DNA from: Candidatus Avelusimicrobium fimicolum | GTDB lineage: Bacteria > Elusimicrobiota > Elusimicrobia > Elusimicrobiales > Elusimicrobiaceae | Direction: 5' to 3' | DNA: 64,000 nt | Assembly: GCA_900541355.1 (NCBI GenBank) | Contig: UQJU01000001.1 | Coordinates: 1 to 64,000, forward strand | In this document: one piece after another, positions 25,969-34,019 of the stretch | How the letters are laid out: each line of letters starts with the position of its first letter | Position numbering within the stretch: position 1 is the first letter of the stretch | Notes under the pieces: generated by a model | What the model was told of the DNA's origin: nothing | Seen by the model: the letters and a program-made list of their open reading frames with translations, nothing else | The model's database searches: none | Translations under genes and position numbers: made by a program

Positions 25969-26069
25969 AAAGAAAAAATGCTGTAAGATGTAACCCGCCT
26001 GGACGAAACAGGTTCGCACCGGGCCCGCAAGTTGCAAGATGAACGAAAAAAATTAATTGGAGCAAACTT

Positions 26070-26687
26070 ATGTTCTTACCCAAAGAAGTGAAGTTTTTTG
26101 ATTTGTTTGATAAGCAGGGCGAAAATATCGTCCGCGCGGCTGAGTTTTACAAAAAACTCGTGGATAGCGGCGACTTTACCCCCGAAAACATCCGCGAAAT
26201 GCACGAAATTGAACACTATGGCGATGAACTCACCCACACCACCATTAACACCTTAAACGAAACCTTTATCACTCCGTTTGACCGCGAGGACATTTTGGCC
26301 TTGGCCAACCGTTTGGACGATATTGTAGATAGCATTTACCTGCTTGCAAACCGCTTTTATATGTATAAAATTACCCAACCGACCGAATACAGCAAAAAAA
26401 TGGGCCATACCATCGCCCAAACGGCCAAGGCCTTGCAAAAGGCTCTTGCCTCCCTGCGCAGTAACAAAAATATGAAGGAAACCCTTATCCAATGCGTGGA
26501 AATCAACCGTTTGGAAAATGAGGGCGACGTTCTGCGTGATGAAGCCATTACCTATTTGTTTGAAAACGAAAAAGACCCCATTATGATTTTAAAACAAAAG
26601 GAACTCTACGAATTAGGCGAAACCGTAACCGACTTTTGCGAATATGCCGCCAATATGGTGGAATCCATTTTGGTTAAAAATAATTAA
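26070..26687 (+). CDS. DUF47/PhoU-like phosphate transport accessory protein
   Basis: A 205-residue all-helical protein of the DUF47 (COG1392) family, distantly related to PhoU. Acidic/His metal-site motifs include EIEHYGDELTH near residue 47 and ENEGDVLRDEAI near 150, as in PhoU-like E/DxxxD signatures. It is followed after 11 bases by a PiT-family transporter, its typical partner; the pair is known in many bacteria as a low-affinity phosphate uptake unit with regulator. The preceding 100 bases contain a small nested hairpin (about 26000-26030) of unknown meaning. Confidence 0.9.
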   Translation: MFLPKEVKFFDLFDKQGENIVRAAEFYKKLVDSGDFTPENIREMHEIEHYGDELTHTTINTLNETFITPFDREDILALANRLDDIVDSIYLLANRFYMYKITQPTEYSKKMGHTIAQTAKALQKALASLRSNKNMKETLIQCVEINRLENEGDVLRDEAITYLFENEKDPIMILKQKELYELGETVTDFCEYAANMVESILVKNN

Positions 26688-26698
26688 CGGAGCCAGTT

Positions 26699-27748
26699 AT
26701 GCTGTGGATATTATTCCTAATTATTTTGGCCTTATTCTTTGATTATTTAAACGGTTTCCACGATGCGGCCAATTCGGTGGCCACCGTGGTATCCACGCGC
26801 GTATTATCGCCAAAAGTGGCGGTCGCGTGGGCGGCATTTTTTAACTTTGTAGCCTTTTTGGTCTTCCACACCGGAGTCGCCAAAACTATCGGTGCAGGCA
26901 TCGTGGATATTCACTTTGTGGATGCTAACCTGGTCTTTGGCGCATTAATGGGAGCCTGCGGGTGGAATATCCTTACCTGGTGGTGGGGATTGCCGTCCAG
27001 TTCTTCGCACGCATTAATTGGCGGGCTGATTGGGGCAGGCTTTGTAAAGGGTGGGGTAAATGCCTTGGTAGCCGGAGGGATTTTTAAAACGATTTTGTTT
27101 ATCTTTTTATCCCCCCTTCTGGGTTTTTTACTCAGCATTATTATCGGCATATTAGTATTTAATATCTGCCGTCCGTTTAACCCCTACAAGGTGGACCATT
27201 TCTTCCGCAAAGGACAACTCTTTTCAGCAGCGGCCTACTCCTTAGGCCACGGCGGAAACGACGCGCAAAAGACTATGGGTATTATCAGTATGCTCCTTTT
27301 GGGCGGGCTTGCCGGGCAGGAAGCGGCCCCTGTCCGCGATTTTTTGCTCACACACGAAGAAATGCATCAAGTCGCACAAGGCGCGTTTATTGTGCCGCTT
27401 TCCGTAGTTCTTTTGTGCCACGGCTCTATTGCGTTAGGTACACTTTCCGGCGGGTGGAGAATTGTCAAAACAATGGGGCAAAAGATTACGCGTTTGCGCC
27501 CGGTGGACGGCTTTTGTGCCGAATCCGGCTCGGCCATTTCGCTGTTTATTGCTTCGTTGTTGGGGGTCCCCGTCAGCACCACACATACAATCACGGGTGC
27601 AATTGTGGGTGTCGGCTCCCTGCGCCGCCTGTCGTGCGTGCGCTGGGGTGTAGCCAACCGAATTGTGTGGGCGTGGTTTATCACTATTCCTGCCGCGGCT
27701 TTGATTTCTGCCGCTTGTTACCTGCTTAAAACGTGGCTTTTTAAGTAA
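26699..27748 (+). CDS. PiT-family inorganic phosphate transporter
   Basis: A 349-residue membrane protein of the PiT (COG0306) family importing phosphate with H+ or as metal-phosphate. Both duplicated signatures are seen: FDYLNGFHDAANSVATVVSTR near the N-terminus and LGHGGNDAQKTMGI in the second half; GLPSSSSHALIGGL and GVPVSTTHTITGAIVG form the paired reentrant loops. About ten membrane segments. It shares an operon with the DUF47 gene and is followed by a terminator. Confidence 0.95.
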   Translation: MLWILFLIILALFFDYLNGFHDAANSVATVVSTRVLSPKVAVAWAAFFNFVAFLVFHTGVAKTIGAGIVDIHFVDANLVFGALMGACGWNILTWWWGLPSSSSHALIGGLIGAGFVKGGVNALVAGGIFKTILFIFLSPLLGFLLSIIIGILVFNICRPFNPYKVDHFFRKGQLFSAAAYSLGHGGNDAQKTMGIISMLLLGGLAGQEAAPVRDFLLTHEEMHQVAQGAFIVPLSVVLLCHGSIALGTLSGGWRIVKTMGQKITRLRPVDGFCAESGSAISLFIASLLGVPVSTTHTITGAIVGVGSLRRLSCVRWGVANRIVWAWFITIPAAALISAACYLLKTWLFK

Positions 27749-27764
27749 GTAAATATTTGCAAAG

Positions 27765-27803
27765 AACCGCCTCGGGTTTATACATTTCCCGGGGCGGTTT
27801 TTT
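27765..27803 (+). terminator. Intrinsic terminator of the phosphate operon
   Basis: AACCGCC-TCGGG pairs with CCCG-GGGCGGTT, with a T run after it. Confidence 0.85.
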
Positions 27804-27925
27804 ATGTATCCAAATTATTATCATACAACTAGGATGATTGGGAAATGGCAACCCGCAAAATTTTCAACTCCCCCGACGGAAATTTAACAAATTTTCACAC
27901 GCACCCCAAACGCTCTCCCTCTACA

Positions 27926-27947
27926 AATTTGACATTGGTCCAAATTT
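27926..27947. promoter_or_regulatory. Palindromic site before the FtsA-like gene
   Basis: AAATTTGAC and GTCCAAATTT face each other around a 4-base centre with one unpaired base; a TTGACA lies in the left arm (27929-27934) and TAAAAT follows at 27950-27955 with a short 15-base spacer. It could be a promoter-embedded operator, but the evidence is weak. Confidence 0.35.
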
Positions 27948-27972
27948 GATAAAATGAAATAAAGGATTACCT

Positions 27973-29130
27973 ATGCCCCGCAATATTTTAGCACTTGATT
28001 TCTATGGCTCAACCATTACCGCCGCCTTGGCCTCGCTGGACGACGACACCCGCACTTTGCGCATCCGCCACGTTTTGCGCCGGACTTGCCGCTCGTTTTC
28101 CGGTGCGTTCGTGCGCGATATGGCCGGTGCCGAAGAAGGCCTCAACAAAGTATTTGCGGAAATGAACGAATACATAAATGCCGATCCGTCCGTCGTAGTA
28201 GGCTTGCGCGGGAATTTCCTTTCCTTTAAAAGTTCCAGCGGATTCAAATCCATTGATACCCGCAACCGCATCATTGGAGACAGAGAAATTGACGAGGCGA
28301 TCCGCAACTCCGTACCGATTAATTTAAGCGACACCTTAGAGGTAGTGGATATTCTTCCCCAGTCGTATATGATTGACGGAAACACAGGGATTCTAGATCC
28401 CAAGGGGATGGCCGGGTTCACCTTGGAAATCGGCACATTTTTATCCTACGCGCTTGTAACGCACTTAAATAATTTAAATAATGTTTTATCCGCCTGCAAC
28501 TGCCCGGAATATGCACTTTTGCCGTCCTCGGTGGCGTTAGGCGAAACATTGCTAACCGAGGGCGAAAAACGCTCGGGCGCGCTTTTGCTAGACTTAGGGG
28601 AGGAGTCCGTTTCCGCCCTGTTATACAACAAAGGGATTTTACTGGACGGTCTGGAACTGCCCTATGGTTTAAACCGCCGCGCCGAAGCGGTGGCGGATCT
28701 GTTGCAAAACGATGTGGAAACCGCCCAAGAGGTACTAAACGGCTACGAACCGGGCGCAGACGAAATTATGGACGAGGTAATAGAGGATGCCGAAAGCAAA
28801 ATGCTCCAAGGCATTAATAAGGAAATTTTACAGGCGTTCTGCCTGCACTTAAAATACCCCTCCCCCAACTTGATTTTATGCGGAAGCGGAGCGACTAAGC
28901 AAATGGTCAAAACCGCCAAAGCCATTTTTAACGCAAAAAAAGCACGCTTGGGAGTGGTGGACCACCTTATAAGCGATTGCCCCGCCGATAACCCTGCTTA
29001 CACGGGAGCCTTGTCTCTTATCCGGCACACACTAGAACGCGAGCAAAACCAACTGGGCGTAGCGCAGACCAAGGAGTCCGGCCTGTTTACAGGCTTTTTA
29101 GACAAATTAGGCCAACTGTTTGAACATTAA
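27973..29130 (+). CDS. FtsA-like actin-fold cell division protein
   Basis: A 385-residue divergent member of the FtsA/PilM actin-like family. Phosphate-1 region LALDFYGSTITAALA, a 1C-like region (SVVVGLRGNFLSFKSSSG, IGDREIDEAIRNS), LDPKGMAGFTLEI matching the NPLGMSG of FtsA, the phosphate-2 region GALLLDLGEESVSALLY and a C-terminal amphipathic helix GFLDKLGQLFEH that could bind membrane. FtsA tethers FtsZ to the membrane. It stands alone here, away from ftsZ and the dcw operon, and the phosphate-loop glycines are partly replaced, so its role as the true FtsA is probable but not certain. Confidence 0.7.
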   Translation: MPRNILALDFYGSTITAALASLDDDTRTLRIRHVLRRTCRSFSGAFVRDMAGAEEGLNKVFAEMNEYINADPSVVVGLRGNFLSFKSSSGFKSIDTRNRIIGDREIDEAIRNSVPINLSDTLEVVDILPQSYMIDGNTGILDPKGMAGFTLEIGTFLSYALVTHLNNLNNVLSACNCPEYALLPSSVALGETLLTEGEKRSGALLLDLGEESVSALLYNKGILLDGLELPYGLNRRAEAVADLLQNDVETAQEVLNGYEPGADEIMDEVIEDAESKMLQGINKEILQAFCLHLKYPSPNLILCGSGATKQMVKTAKAIFNAKKARLGVVDHLISDCPADNPAYTGALSLIRHTLEREQNQLGVAQTKESGLFTGFLDKLGQLFEH

Positions 29131-29146
29131 TTTTCCTGCTGACAGA

Positions 29147-29182
29147 AAATGCCGCAAGTTTTTCGGCTTGCGGCATTTTTTT
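29147..29182 (+). terminator. Intrinsic terminator of FtsA-like gene
   Basis: A 12-bp stem AAATGCCGCAAG (29147-29158) with CTTGCGGCATTT (29167-29178) followed by T. Confidence 0.9.
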
Positions 29183-29186
29183 GCGT

Positions 29187-29222
29187 AAAAAAGGGCCGCA
29201 CCGAAAGAAGTGCAGCCCTTTA
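29187..29222 (-). terminator. Intrinsic terminator of typA
   Basis: AAGGGCCGCAC (29191-29201) with GTGCAGCCCTT (29210-29220); on the minus strand a U run follows. Confidence 0.8.
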
Positions 29223-29243
29223 AATTATTTTCACACACCCGGA

Positions 29244-31079
29244 TTATGCTTCTTCTTCCTCGGCGCGTTCCGTGCGTTTGCGCAACAGGTGCGACAAGAT
29301 TTTCTTTCTCAAACGCAAAGATTGGGGTGTAATTTCCACCAATTCATCCGGCGCAATATATTCCACCGCCTGTTCCAAACTCATCACGCGCGGCGGGGTC
29401 AGCACATAAGATTCGTCGCTGGCTTTACTGCGCATATTGCTTAGATGTTTTGCTTTACAGGGGTTGACGACTAAGTCATTACTGCGGGCGTTCTGCCCGA
29501 CAATTTCGCCCGCATACACTTTTACGCCCGGCCCCAAAAACAGTTCGCCGTTGTTTTCCAAAGCGTACAAGGCATAAGGAGTGGTTTCGCCGTCTTCTTT
29601 GGCAATCAGCACCCCGTTGCGGCGCAAGTCCGGCAGGTTCACTTTGGGATAGTAGCCTTTAAAACTGTGGTGCATAATACCCGTGCCGCGGGTATTGGTT
29701 AAAAGTTCGTTTTTAAAACCGATAAGCGCGCGGGACGGAATCAAATATTCCAAGCGCAAGCGGTCCTCGCCTTCCGCCACCATATTTTCCAGTTTTGCAG
29801 CGCGCGTACCCAACGAAGTAAATACCGCGCCTTGATACTCGCTCTTAATGTCCAAAATCAAGTATTCCATCGGCTCTAAAATTTGCCCGTTTTCCTCTTT
29901 GTAAATTACTTCCGGGGAAGATACGGCCAATTCAAAACCTTCGCGGCGCATATTTTCAATTAAAATGGTTAAATGCAATTCTCCGCGTCCATATACTTTA
30001 AATTTACCTTCGCCCTCTAATTGTTCCACTTTCAGGCCCACATTGGTTTGGGCTTCTTTTTCCAAACGGTTTTTCAGGTGGCGGCTGGTAACAAATTTAC
30101 CTTCGCGGCCGGAGAATGGGCTGTCGTTGACCATAAAGTCCATAGACATCGTCGGCGCATCAATGGCTAAGGGCGGAAGCGGCTTTAAGGCATCGGGGCG
30201 GCAAATCGTATCGCCCACGTCCACTCCTTCCAACCCGGCGATAGAAACGATATCGCCCGCAGTGGCACTTTCCACTTCGGTTTTTCCTAAACCGACAAAG
30301 CGTTCAATTTTGGCAGCCTTAGCATTGGTCGTGGAGCCATCCGGGTGAATCAGGGTAACTTGCTGGCCCTTGGTGATATTGCCCGCCAAAATACGGCCGA
30401 TACCGACGTGGCCCAAAAAATTGTTGTAGTCCAACATTGTAACTTGCATTTGCAAGGGTGCGTCGGGCATAGCCTCGGGCGCGGGAACGTGGGCCAAAAT
30501 CGTATCCAAAATGGGAGCAATATCTTTGCCTTGTTCTTCCATTTTAAGGCTCGCCCAACCGGCGCGGCCGGAGGCATAAATAATCGGGAAATCCAACTGT
30601 TCGTCCGTTGCGCCCAGTTCCATAAAAAGGTTAAACACTTCGTCCACTACTTCGCTGGGGCGGACGTGTTCGCGGTCCATTTTATTGATAACTACAATCG
30701 GCTTTAAGCCCAAAGCAAGCGCTTTGCGCAGTACAAAGCGGGTCTGCGGCATAGGCCCTTCCACGGCGTCCACCATTAAAATAGCACCGTCCACCATACG
30801 CAAAACGCGTTCCACTTCGCTGCCGAAGTCGGCGTGGCCGGGGGTGTCAACAATGTTAATGGTATGGCCTTTGTAACCGATAGAAGTGCACTTGGCCAAA
30901 ATCGTAATGCCGCGCTCTCTTTCAAGCGGGTTAGAGTCTAAAACAGTATCTTGGGCTTGGTCTTCTTTTACTTTAAATTCTCCGGCAAATTTTAACAGAG
31001 AATCCACAATCGTGGTCTTGCCGTGGTCAACGTGGGCGATAATGGCTACGTTGCGTACGTCCTCGCGGGTATTATTCAT
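29244..31079 (-). CDS. typA: Ribosome-associated GTPase TypA/BipA
   Basis: A 611-residue translational GTPase that binds the ribosome and aids assembly and stress response. G motifs: AHVDHGKTTIVDSLL, RERGITI, DTPGHADFG and NKMD. EF-G-like domains III and V and the BipA-specific C-terminal domain follow (RGTGIMHHSFKGY, NPCKAKHLSNMRS, DELVEITPQSLRLRKK). It is convergent with the FtsA-like gene. The ATG has no clear ribosome-binding site; TATAAA stands 5 bases upstream, so the message may be leaderless. Confidence 0.97.
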   Translation of the reverse strand: MNNTREDVRNVAIIAHVDHGKTTIVDSLLKFAGEFKVKEDQAQDTVLDSNPLERERGITILAKCTSIGYKGHTINIVDTPGHADFGSEVERVLRMVDGAILMVDAVEGPMPQTRFVLRKALALGLKPIVVINKMDREHVRPSEVVDEVFNLFMELGATDEQLDFPIIYASGRAGWASLKMEEQGKDIAPILDTILAHVPAPEAMPDAPLQMQVTMLDYNNFLGHVGIGRILAGNITKGQQVTLIHPDGSTTNAKAAKIERFVGLGKTEVESATAGDIVSIAGLEGVDVGDTICRPDALKPLPPLAIDAPTMSMDFMVNDSPFSGREGKFVTSRHLKNRLEKEAQTNVGLKVEQLEGEGKFKVYGRGELHLTILIENMRREGFELAVSSPEVIYKEENGQILEPMEYLILDIKSEYQGAVFTSLGTRAAKLENMVAEGEDRLRLEYLIPSRALIGFKNELLTNTRGTGIMHHSFKGYYPKVNLPDLRRNGVLIAKEDGETTPYALYALENNGELFLGPGVKVYAGEIVGQNARSNDLVVNPCKAKHLSNMRSKASDESYVLTPPRVMSLEQAVEYIAPDELVEITPQSLRLRKKILSHLLRKRTERAEEEEA

Positions 31080-31136
31080 ATATGTTTATACAGTCCTAAT
31101 ATTAAGATATATATATTTTAGTATTTAAGGGGGCTT

Positions 31137-31166
31137 TTCCACAAGCGGGGAAAAATTTTTTATAAT
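31137..31166 (+). promoter_or_regulatory. Promoter placing transcription start at the ATG (leaderless)
   Basis: TTCCAC (31137-31142) and a perfect TATAAT (31161-31166) with an 18-base spacer; the start codon follows just 6 bases after the -10 box and there is no Shine-Dalgarno. Confidence 0.5.
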
Positions 31167-31172
31167 AACCCT

Positions 31173-31802
31173 ATGGAACAATTTTTACAAATGGCCGGAG
31201 TTTTAGCCGCCCTCTATATCGCCTATGCGCTCACCCTAAAAAAATGGGACTACGCCAGCGAAGCCAAGCGCACCGAGCGCCGCACCCAATTAAAAGAATT
31301 GGGGCTTTCCAACACGTTTTATTTTATCCACGCAGGTACGCTGCTTATTTTAAATGCTGTTAGCGGCGGGCTGTTTGTGCTCTATTGGCTTTTCCGCCAA
31401 TGGAAAGCCGTTCTGACGGGTTTCCGCCGCCTGTCCGGGCAACCGCTTTCCGGCGGGGCTTTTATGCGGACATTGGGCGGTGCGGTTACATTTTTTGAGT
31501 TAAATGCCCTTATCTGCCGGACCTGTGAATATATGCGCAAAAAATCGCCCTTTCCGCCGTGGGTGTGGGGCACGCTGTGGCTGGGAGGCTTAATCGGCAC
31601 GGTGTTGGTAAAACCGCTCTTTTGGCGGGCTTGCTGTTACGCGCTGTGGGTGGGCGCGCCTGCGGCCCTGCAACACCGTTTAAATGCCTTACCCGAACAA
31701 ACTTTATCCGCCAAACCAAAACCCGGGGAACTGGGCTTTGCCGTTTTCGGACTTGTATGCGTACTGGGGCTTGTGGCGGCATTCCGCGTTTTTATCCGCT
31801 AA
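31173..31802 (+). CDS. Multi-pass membrane protein of unknown function
   Basis: A 209-residue protein with about five hydrophobic segments: residues 5-22, 50-72, a W-rich pair around 126-165 and a last one near 185-207. A basic cytoplasmic-type loop (KRTERRTQLKEL) follows the first. No family recognised. It is monocistronic, with a strong -10 box right against the ATG and a terminator immediately after the stop. Function unknown. Confidence 0.75.
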   Translation: MEQFLQMAGVLAALYIAYALTLKKWDYASEAKRTERRTQLKELGLSNTFYFIHAGTLLILNAVSGGLFVLYWLFRQWKAVLTGFRRLSGQPLSGGAFMRTLGGAVTFFELNALICRTCEYMRKKSPFPPWVWGTLWLGGLIGTVLVKPLFWRACCYALWVGAPAALQHRLNALPEQTLSAKPKPGELGFAVFGLVCVLGLVAAFRVFIR

Positions 31803-31833
31803 AAACGGAGCGTTTTTCCCGCTCCGTTTTAAT
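31802..31833. terminator. Bidirectional intrinsic terminator
   Basis: AAAACGGAGCG (31802-31812) with CGCTCCGTTTT (31820-31830) between two convergent genes. Confidence 0.9.
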
Positions 31834-31852
31834 ATTTCCCCCTCTAATAAAA

Positions 31853-32479
31853 TTATTTTTTAATATCTTGGCGCACCTCGTTAATAATGCGGTTGGCCTG
31901 TGCTTGCCCGCGCTTCAACCCGGCCTCTGCTTTTTGGCGCGCTTTCAAACTTTTTTGGGTTTCAGCCAAAGCCGCTTCCCGCTTATTTTTGGACGCCAAG
32001 TCTTTACTTTGCTGGACAACTCCACGCAACTGTTCAGAAGGCATTTCCAGCAAGTCCCGCACCGCCTGGAAGGTTTCCCGCGCCCCGTACATTTCTTCGG
32101 GCGCTTGGGATAATGCTAATTTTAAAGAGTTTTCCGACACCTCTTGCAAACGGTAAAACTCTTTATTAAATTTGACTGATGCCGCCAGCAAAACAGCCAT
32201 TTTCCGCTCGCGCGGATATTGCTGATAAACAAGCACCGTTGCCCCCACCATACGGGCATCCTCGTCTTGCGCGCCCAACAAAAGGGCCAAACTGACATCT
32301 TCTCCCCCCGCCTGATTAACACGCGCGCGAAGCGAATCTAACTGCGCCGGAACTTGCCCGCGCAAGGCCGCAAAAGAGTCATCTTCCGCCAAAGCAAACT
32401 CCCAGCCGGACGCAAAAAAGAATACCAACGCCAAGATAAGCACCGTTAACCCGCCATATGCTTTAAAAAGGTTTTTCAT
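31853..32479 (-). CDS. Exported or anchored helical protein of unknown function
   Basis: A 208-residue protein with an N-terminal hydrophobic segment (residues 9-27) ending in ASGWEFALAED, which could be a signal or an anchor. The rest is helical and charged, with a likely coiled coil near the C-terminus (KDLASKNKREAALAETQKSL). GGGGG precedes the start as a ribosome-binding site. No domain recognised. Confidence 0.7.
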   Translation of the reverse strand: MKNLFKAYGGLTVLILALVFFFASGWEFALAEDDSFAALRGQVPAQLDSLRARVNQAGGEDVSLALLLGAQDEDARMVGATVLVYQQYPRERKMAVLLAASVKFNKEFYRLQEVSENSLKLALSQAPEEMYGARETFQAVRDLLEMPSEQLRGVVQQSKDLASKNKREAALAETQKSLKARQKAEAGLKRGQAQANRIINEVRQDIKK

Positions 32480-32581
32480 AGCATTTTCCCCCTTACTATA
32501 AGTATCTGCGGAAAAGGCATTTTTTCAAGGGTTTTTAAGGGTGGCGGGAAAATAGCAACGGCAAACAACAAAGGGGGCCGT

Positions 32582-32612
32582 GTCATTTCCGAGTGGCGTA
32601 GTCGAGAATCTG
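32582..32612 (+). repeat. GTCAT-type palindrome, element 4
   Basis: GTC-ATTTCCGA-loop-TCGAGAAT-CTG, head to head with the element at 32636-32665 across a 23-base spacer. The 526-base gap 32480-33005 has no credible gene: it holds this pair, a large stem-loop (32698-32827), an 11-bp palindrome (32836-32861) and the hairpin at 32937-32969. Confidence 0.8.
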
Positions 32613-32635
32613 TTGTTATAAAAAAGGGAAACAAC

Positions 32636-32665
32636 GGATACTGGACAGAAACCTTCCAGTATGAC
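32636..32665 (-). repeat. GTCAT-type palindrome, element 5
   Basis: Minus-strand GTC-ATACTGGA-loop-TCCAGTAT-CC; same core as element 3 at 7325. Confidence 0.85.
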
Positions 32666-32697
32666 TTTGTTGGATAACAACAAAGGCTTTTGCTGTT

Positions 32698-32827
32698 CTT
32701 GTCGCCCTTTTGCGTTGACTTTAAAAGGCGGTTTAAACGGAAAAGTATTTTTACTTGTTTGAGCCAATAGGGCGAGTTGTAAAAATACCCGTTTAAGCCT
32801 GACTTTTATAACGCATTGGGCGACGAG
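32698..32827. repeat. Large imperfect inverted repeat (about 130 bp)
   Basis: Outer arms CTTGTCGCCC...TGCGTT (32698-32716) against the complement of 32810-32826, and inner arms 32730-32754 against 32779-32799 (GTTTAAACGG and GTATTTTTAC, with a 4-base bulge), around a 24-base loop. It could be a small non-autonomous mobile element or a large hairpin; no coding content. Confidence 0.6.
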
Positions 32828-32835
32828 TTTTTTGC

Positions 32836-32861
32836 TTACTTTTTGTCGGCACAAAAAGTAA
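32836..32861. repeat. 11-bp perfect palindrome
   Basis: TTACTTTTTGT (32836-32846) and ACAAAAAGTAA (32851-32861) around CGGC. Confidence 0.7.
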
Positions 32862-32936
32862 ATAAAGCGGCAGCCTGCAAGGGCAAAGTCGGTACAAAAT
32901 TGCCCAAAGGTGAAAAATGGTTTATCCTAATAAGTA

Positions 32937-32969
32937 ACGGGGAACAAAGACTAACTCTTTGTTCCCCGT
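32937..32969. terminator. Hairpin downstream of the GGGtGRT gene, possible terminator
   Basis: A 13-bp perfect stem ACGGGGAACAAAG (32937-32949) with CTTTGTTCCCCGT (32957-32969), 37 bases beyond the stop of the minus-strand gene. The U run is poor, so it may stabilise the 3' end instead. Confidence 0.55.
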
Positions 32970-33005
32970 ACGAATTTCGCAACAACTGAAAAAGCCGTTG
33001 TTATC

Positions 33006-34007
33006 TTATTTGGCTTCGGCTACGGCTACGGCTACCGCCACCGTCGCACCCACCATCGGGTTGTTACCCATACCGATAAGGCCCATCATTTCCACGTGAG
33101 CCGGCACGGAGGAGGAACCCGCAAACTGCGCATCGCTGTGCATACGGCCCATTGTGTCGGTCATACCGTAAGAGGCAGGACCCGCGGCCATATTGTCCGG
33201 GTGCAAGGTGCGGCCAGTACCGCCGCCAGAGGCCACGGAGAAATATTTTTTGCCGTTTTCGGTCGCCCATTTTTTATAGGTACCGGCTACGGGATGCTGG
33301 AAGCGGGTCGGGTTGGTGGAGTTACCGGTAATGGATACGTCCACCCCTTCGTGACGCATAATCGCCACGCCTTCGTTTACGTCGTCAGCGCCATAGCAGC
33401 GCACTTTGGCGCGGTCGCCATTGGAGAAGGCTTTTTCGCTTACGATTTTGAGTTCACCCGTTTTGTAGTTGTATTCGGTTTCCACAGAGGTAAAACCGTT
33501 TACGCGGGAAATAATATAAGCAGCGTCTTTACCCAAACCGTTCAAAATAACGCGAAGCGGCGTTTTGCGTACTTTGTTAGCGGTGCGGGCAATACCGATA
33601 GCCCCTTCGGCGGCGGCAAAACTTTCGTGGCCGGCCAAGAAGCAGAAGCATTTGGTGTTTTCGCTCAAAAGCATAGCACCCAAGTTACCGTGGCCCAAGC
33701 CTACGGCGCGCTGGTCGGCTACGGAGCCGGGGATGCAGAAACTCTGCAAGCCTACGCCGATTTTTTCGGCGGCTTCGGCAGCGGTTTTTACACCGGTTTT
33801 CAACGCAATGGCGGCACCTACGGTGTAGGCCCACACGGCGTTATCAAAAGCGATAGGCTGAATGCCGCGGACGATTTTTTCCACATCCACACCTTTTTTG
33901 GTGCAGATTTCCTTGGCTTCTTCCAAGGAGGCAATGCCGTTTTCTTTCAAAACGGAGTTGATTTTATCAATTCTTCTTTCGTATCCTTCAAACGTAATCA
34001 TATTCAT
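33006..34007 (-). CDS. GGGtGRT-family protein
   Basis: A 333-residue protein with the name-giving motif SGGGTGRTLHPDNMAAGP around residues 270-287. It is a conserved family of anaerobes, named by its motif, with unknown activity. Other conserved-looking pieces: CFCFLAGHESFAAAEGAIG and a Val/Ala-rich end (VGATVAVAVAVAEAK). It follows a NifU-like scaffold gene by 12 bases; this pairing recurs in anaerobes by my knowledge and implies a joint role with iron-sulfur clusters. Start ATG 34007 with a good AGGAGA-type site in the 12-base gap. Catalytic role not known. Confidence 0.85.
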   Translation of the reverse strand: MNMITFEGYERRIDKINSVLKENGIASLEEAKEICTKKGVDVEKIVRGIQPIAFDNAVWAYTVGAAIALKTGVKTAAEAAEKIGVGLQSFCIPGSVADQRAVGLGHGNLGAMLLSENTKCFCFLAGHESFAAAEGAIGIARTANKVRKTPLRVILNGLGKDAAYIISRVNGFTSVETEYNYKTGELKIVSEKAFSNGDRAKVRCYGADDVNEGVAIMRHEGVDVSITGNSTNPTRFQHPVAGTYKKWATENGKKYFSVASGGGTGRTLHPDNMAAGPASYGMTDTMGRMHSDAQFAGSSSVPAHVEMMGLIGMGNNPMVGATVAVAVAVAEAK

Positions 34008-34019
34008 TTTCTCCTGGGC

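Noticed and set aside
25975..26065. Riboswitch before the DUF47-PiT phosphate genes
   Set aside because: A small nested hairpin is visible, but no known aptamer motif, no terminator and no Pho box; too little to call.
32525..32854. Minus-strand open frame of 109 codons
   Set aside because: It consists of palindromic repeats and the large stem-loop read as protein; no ribosome-binding site or domain.
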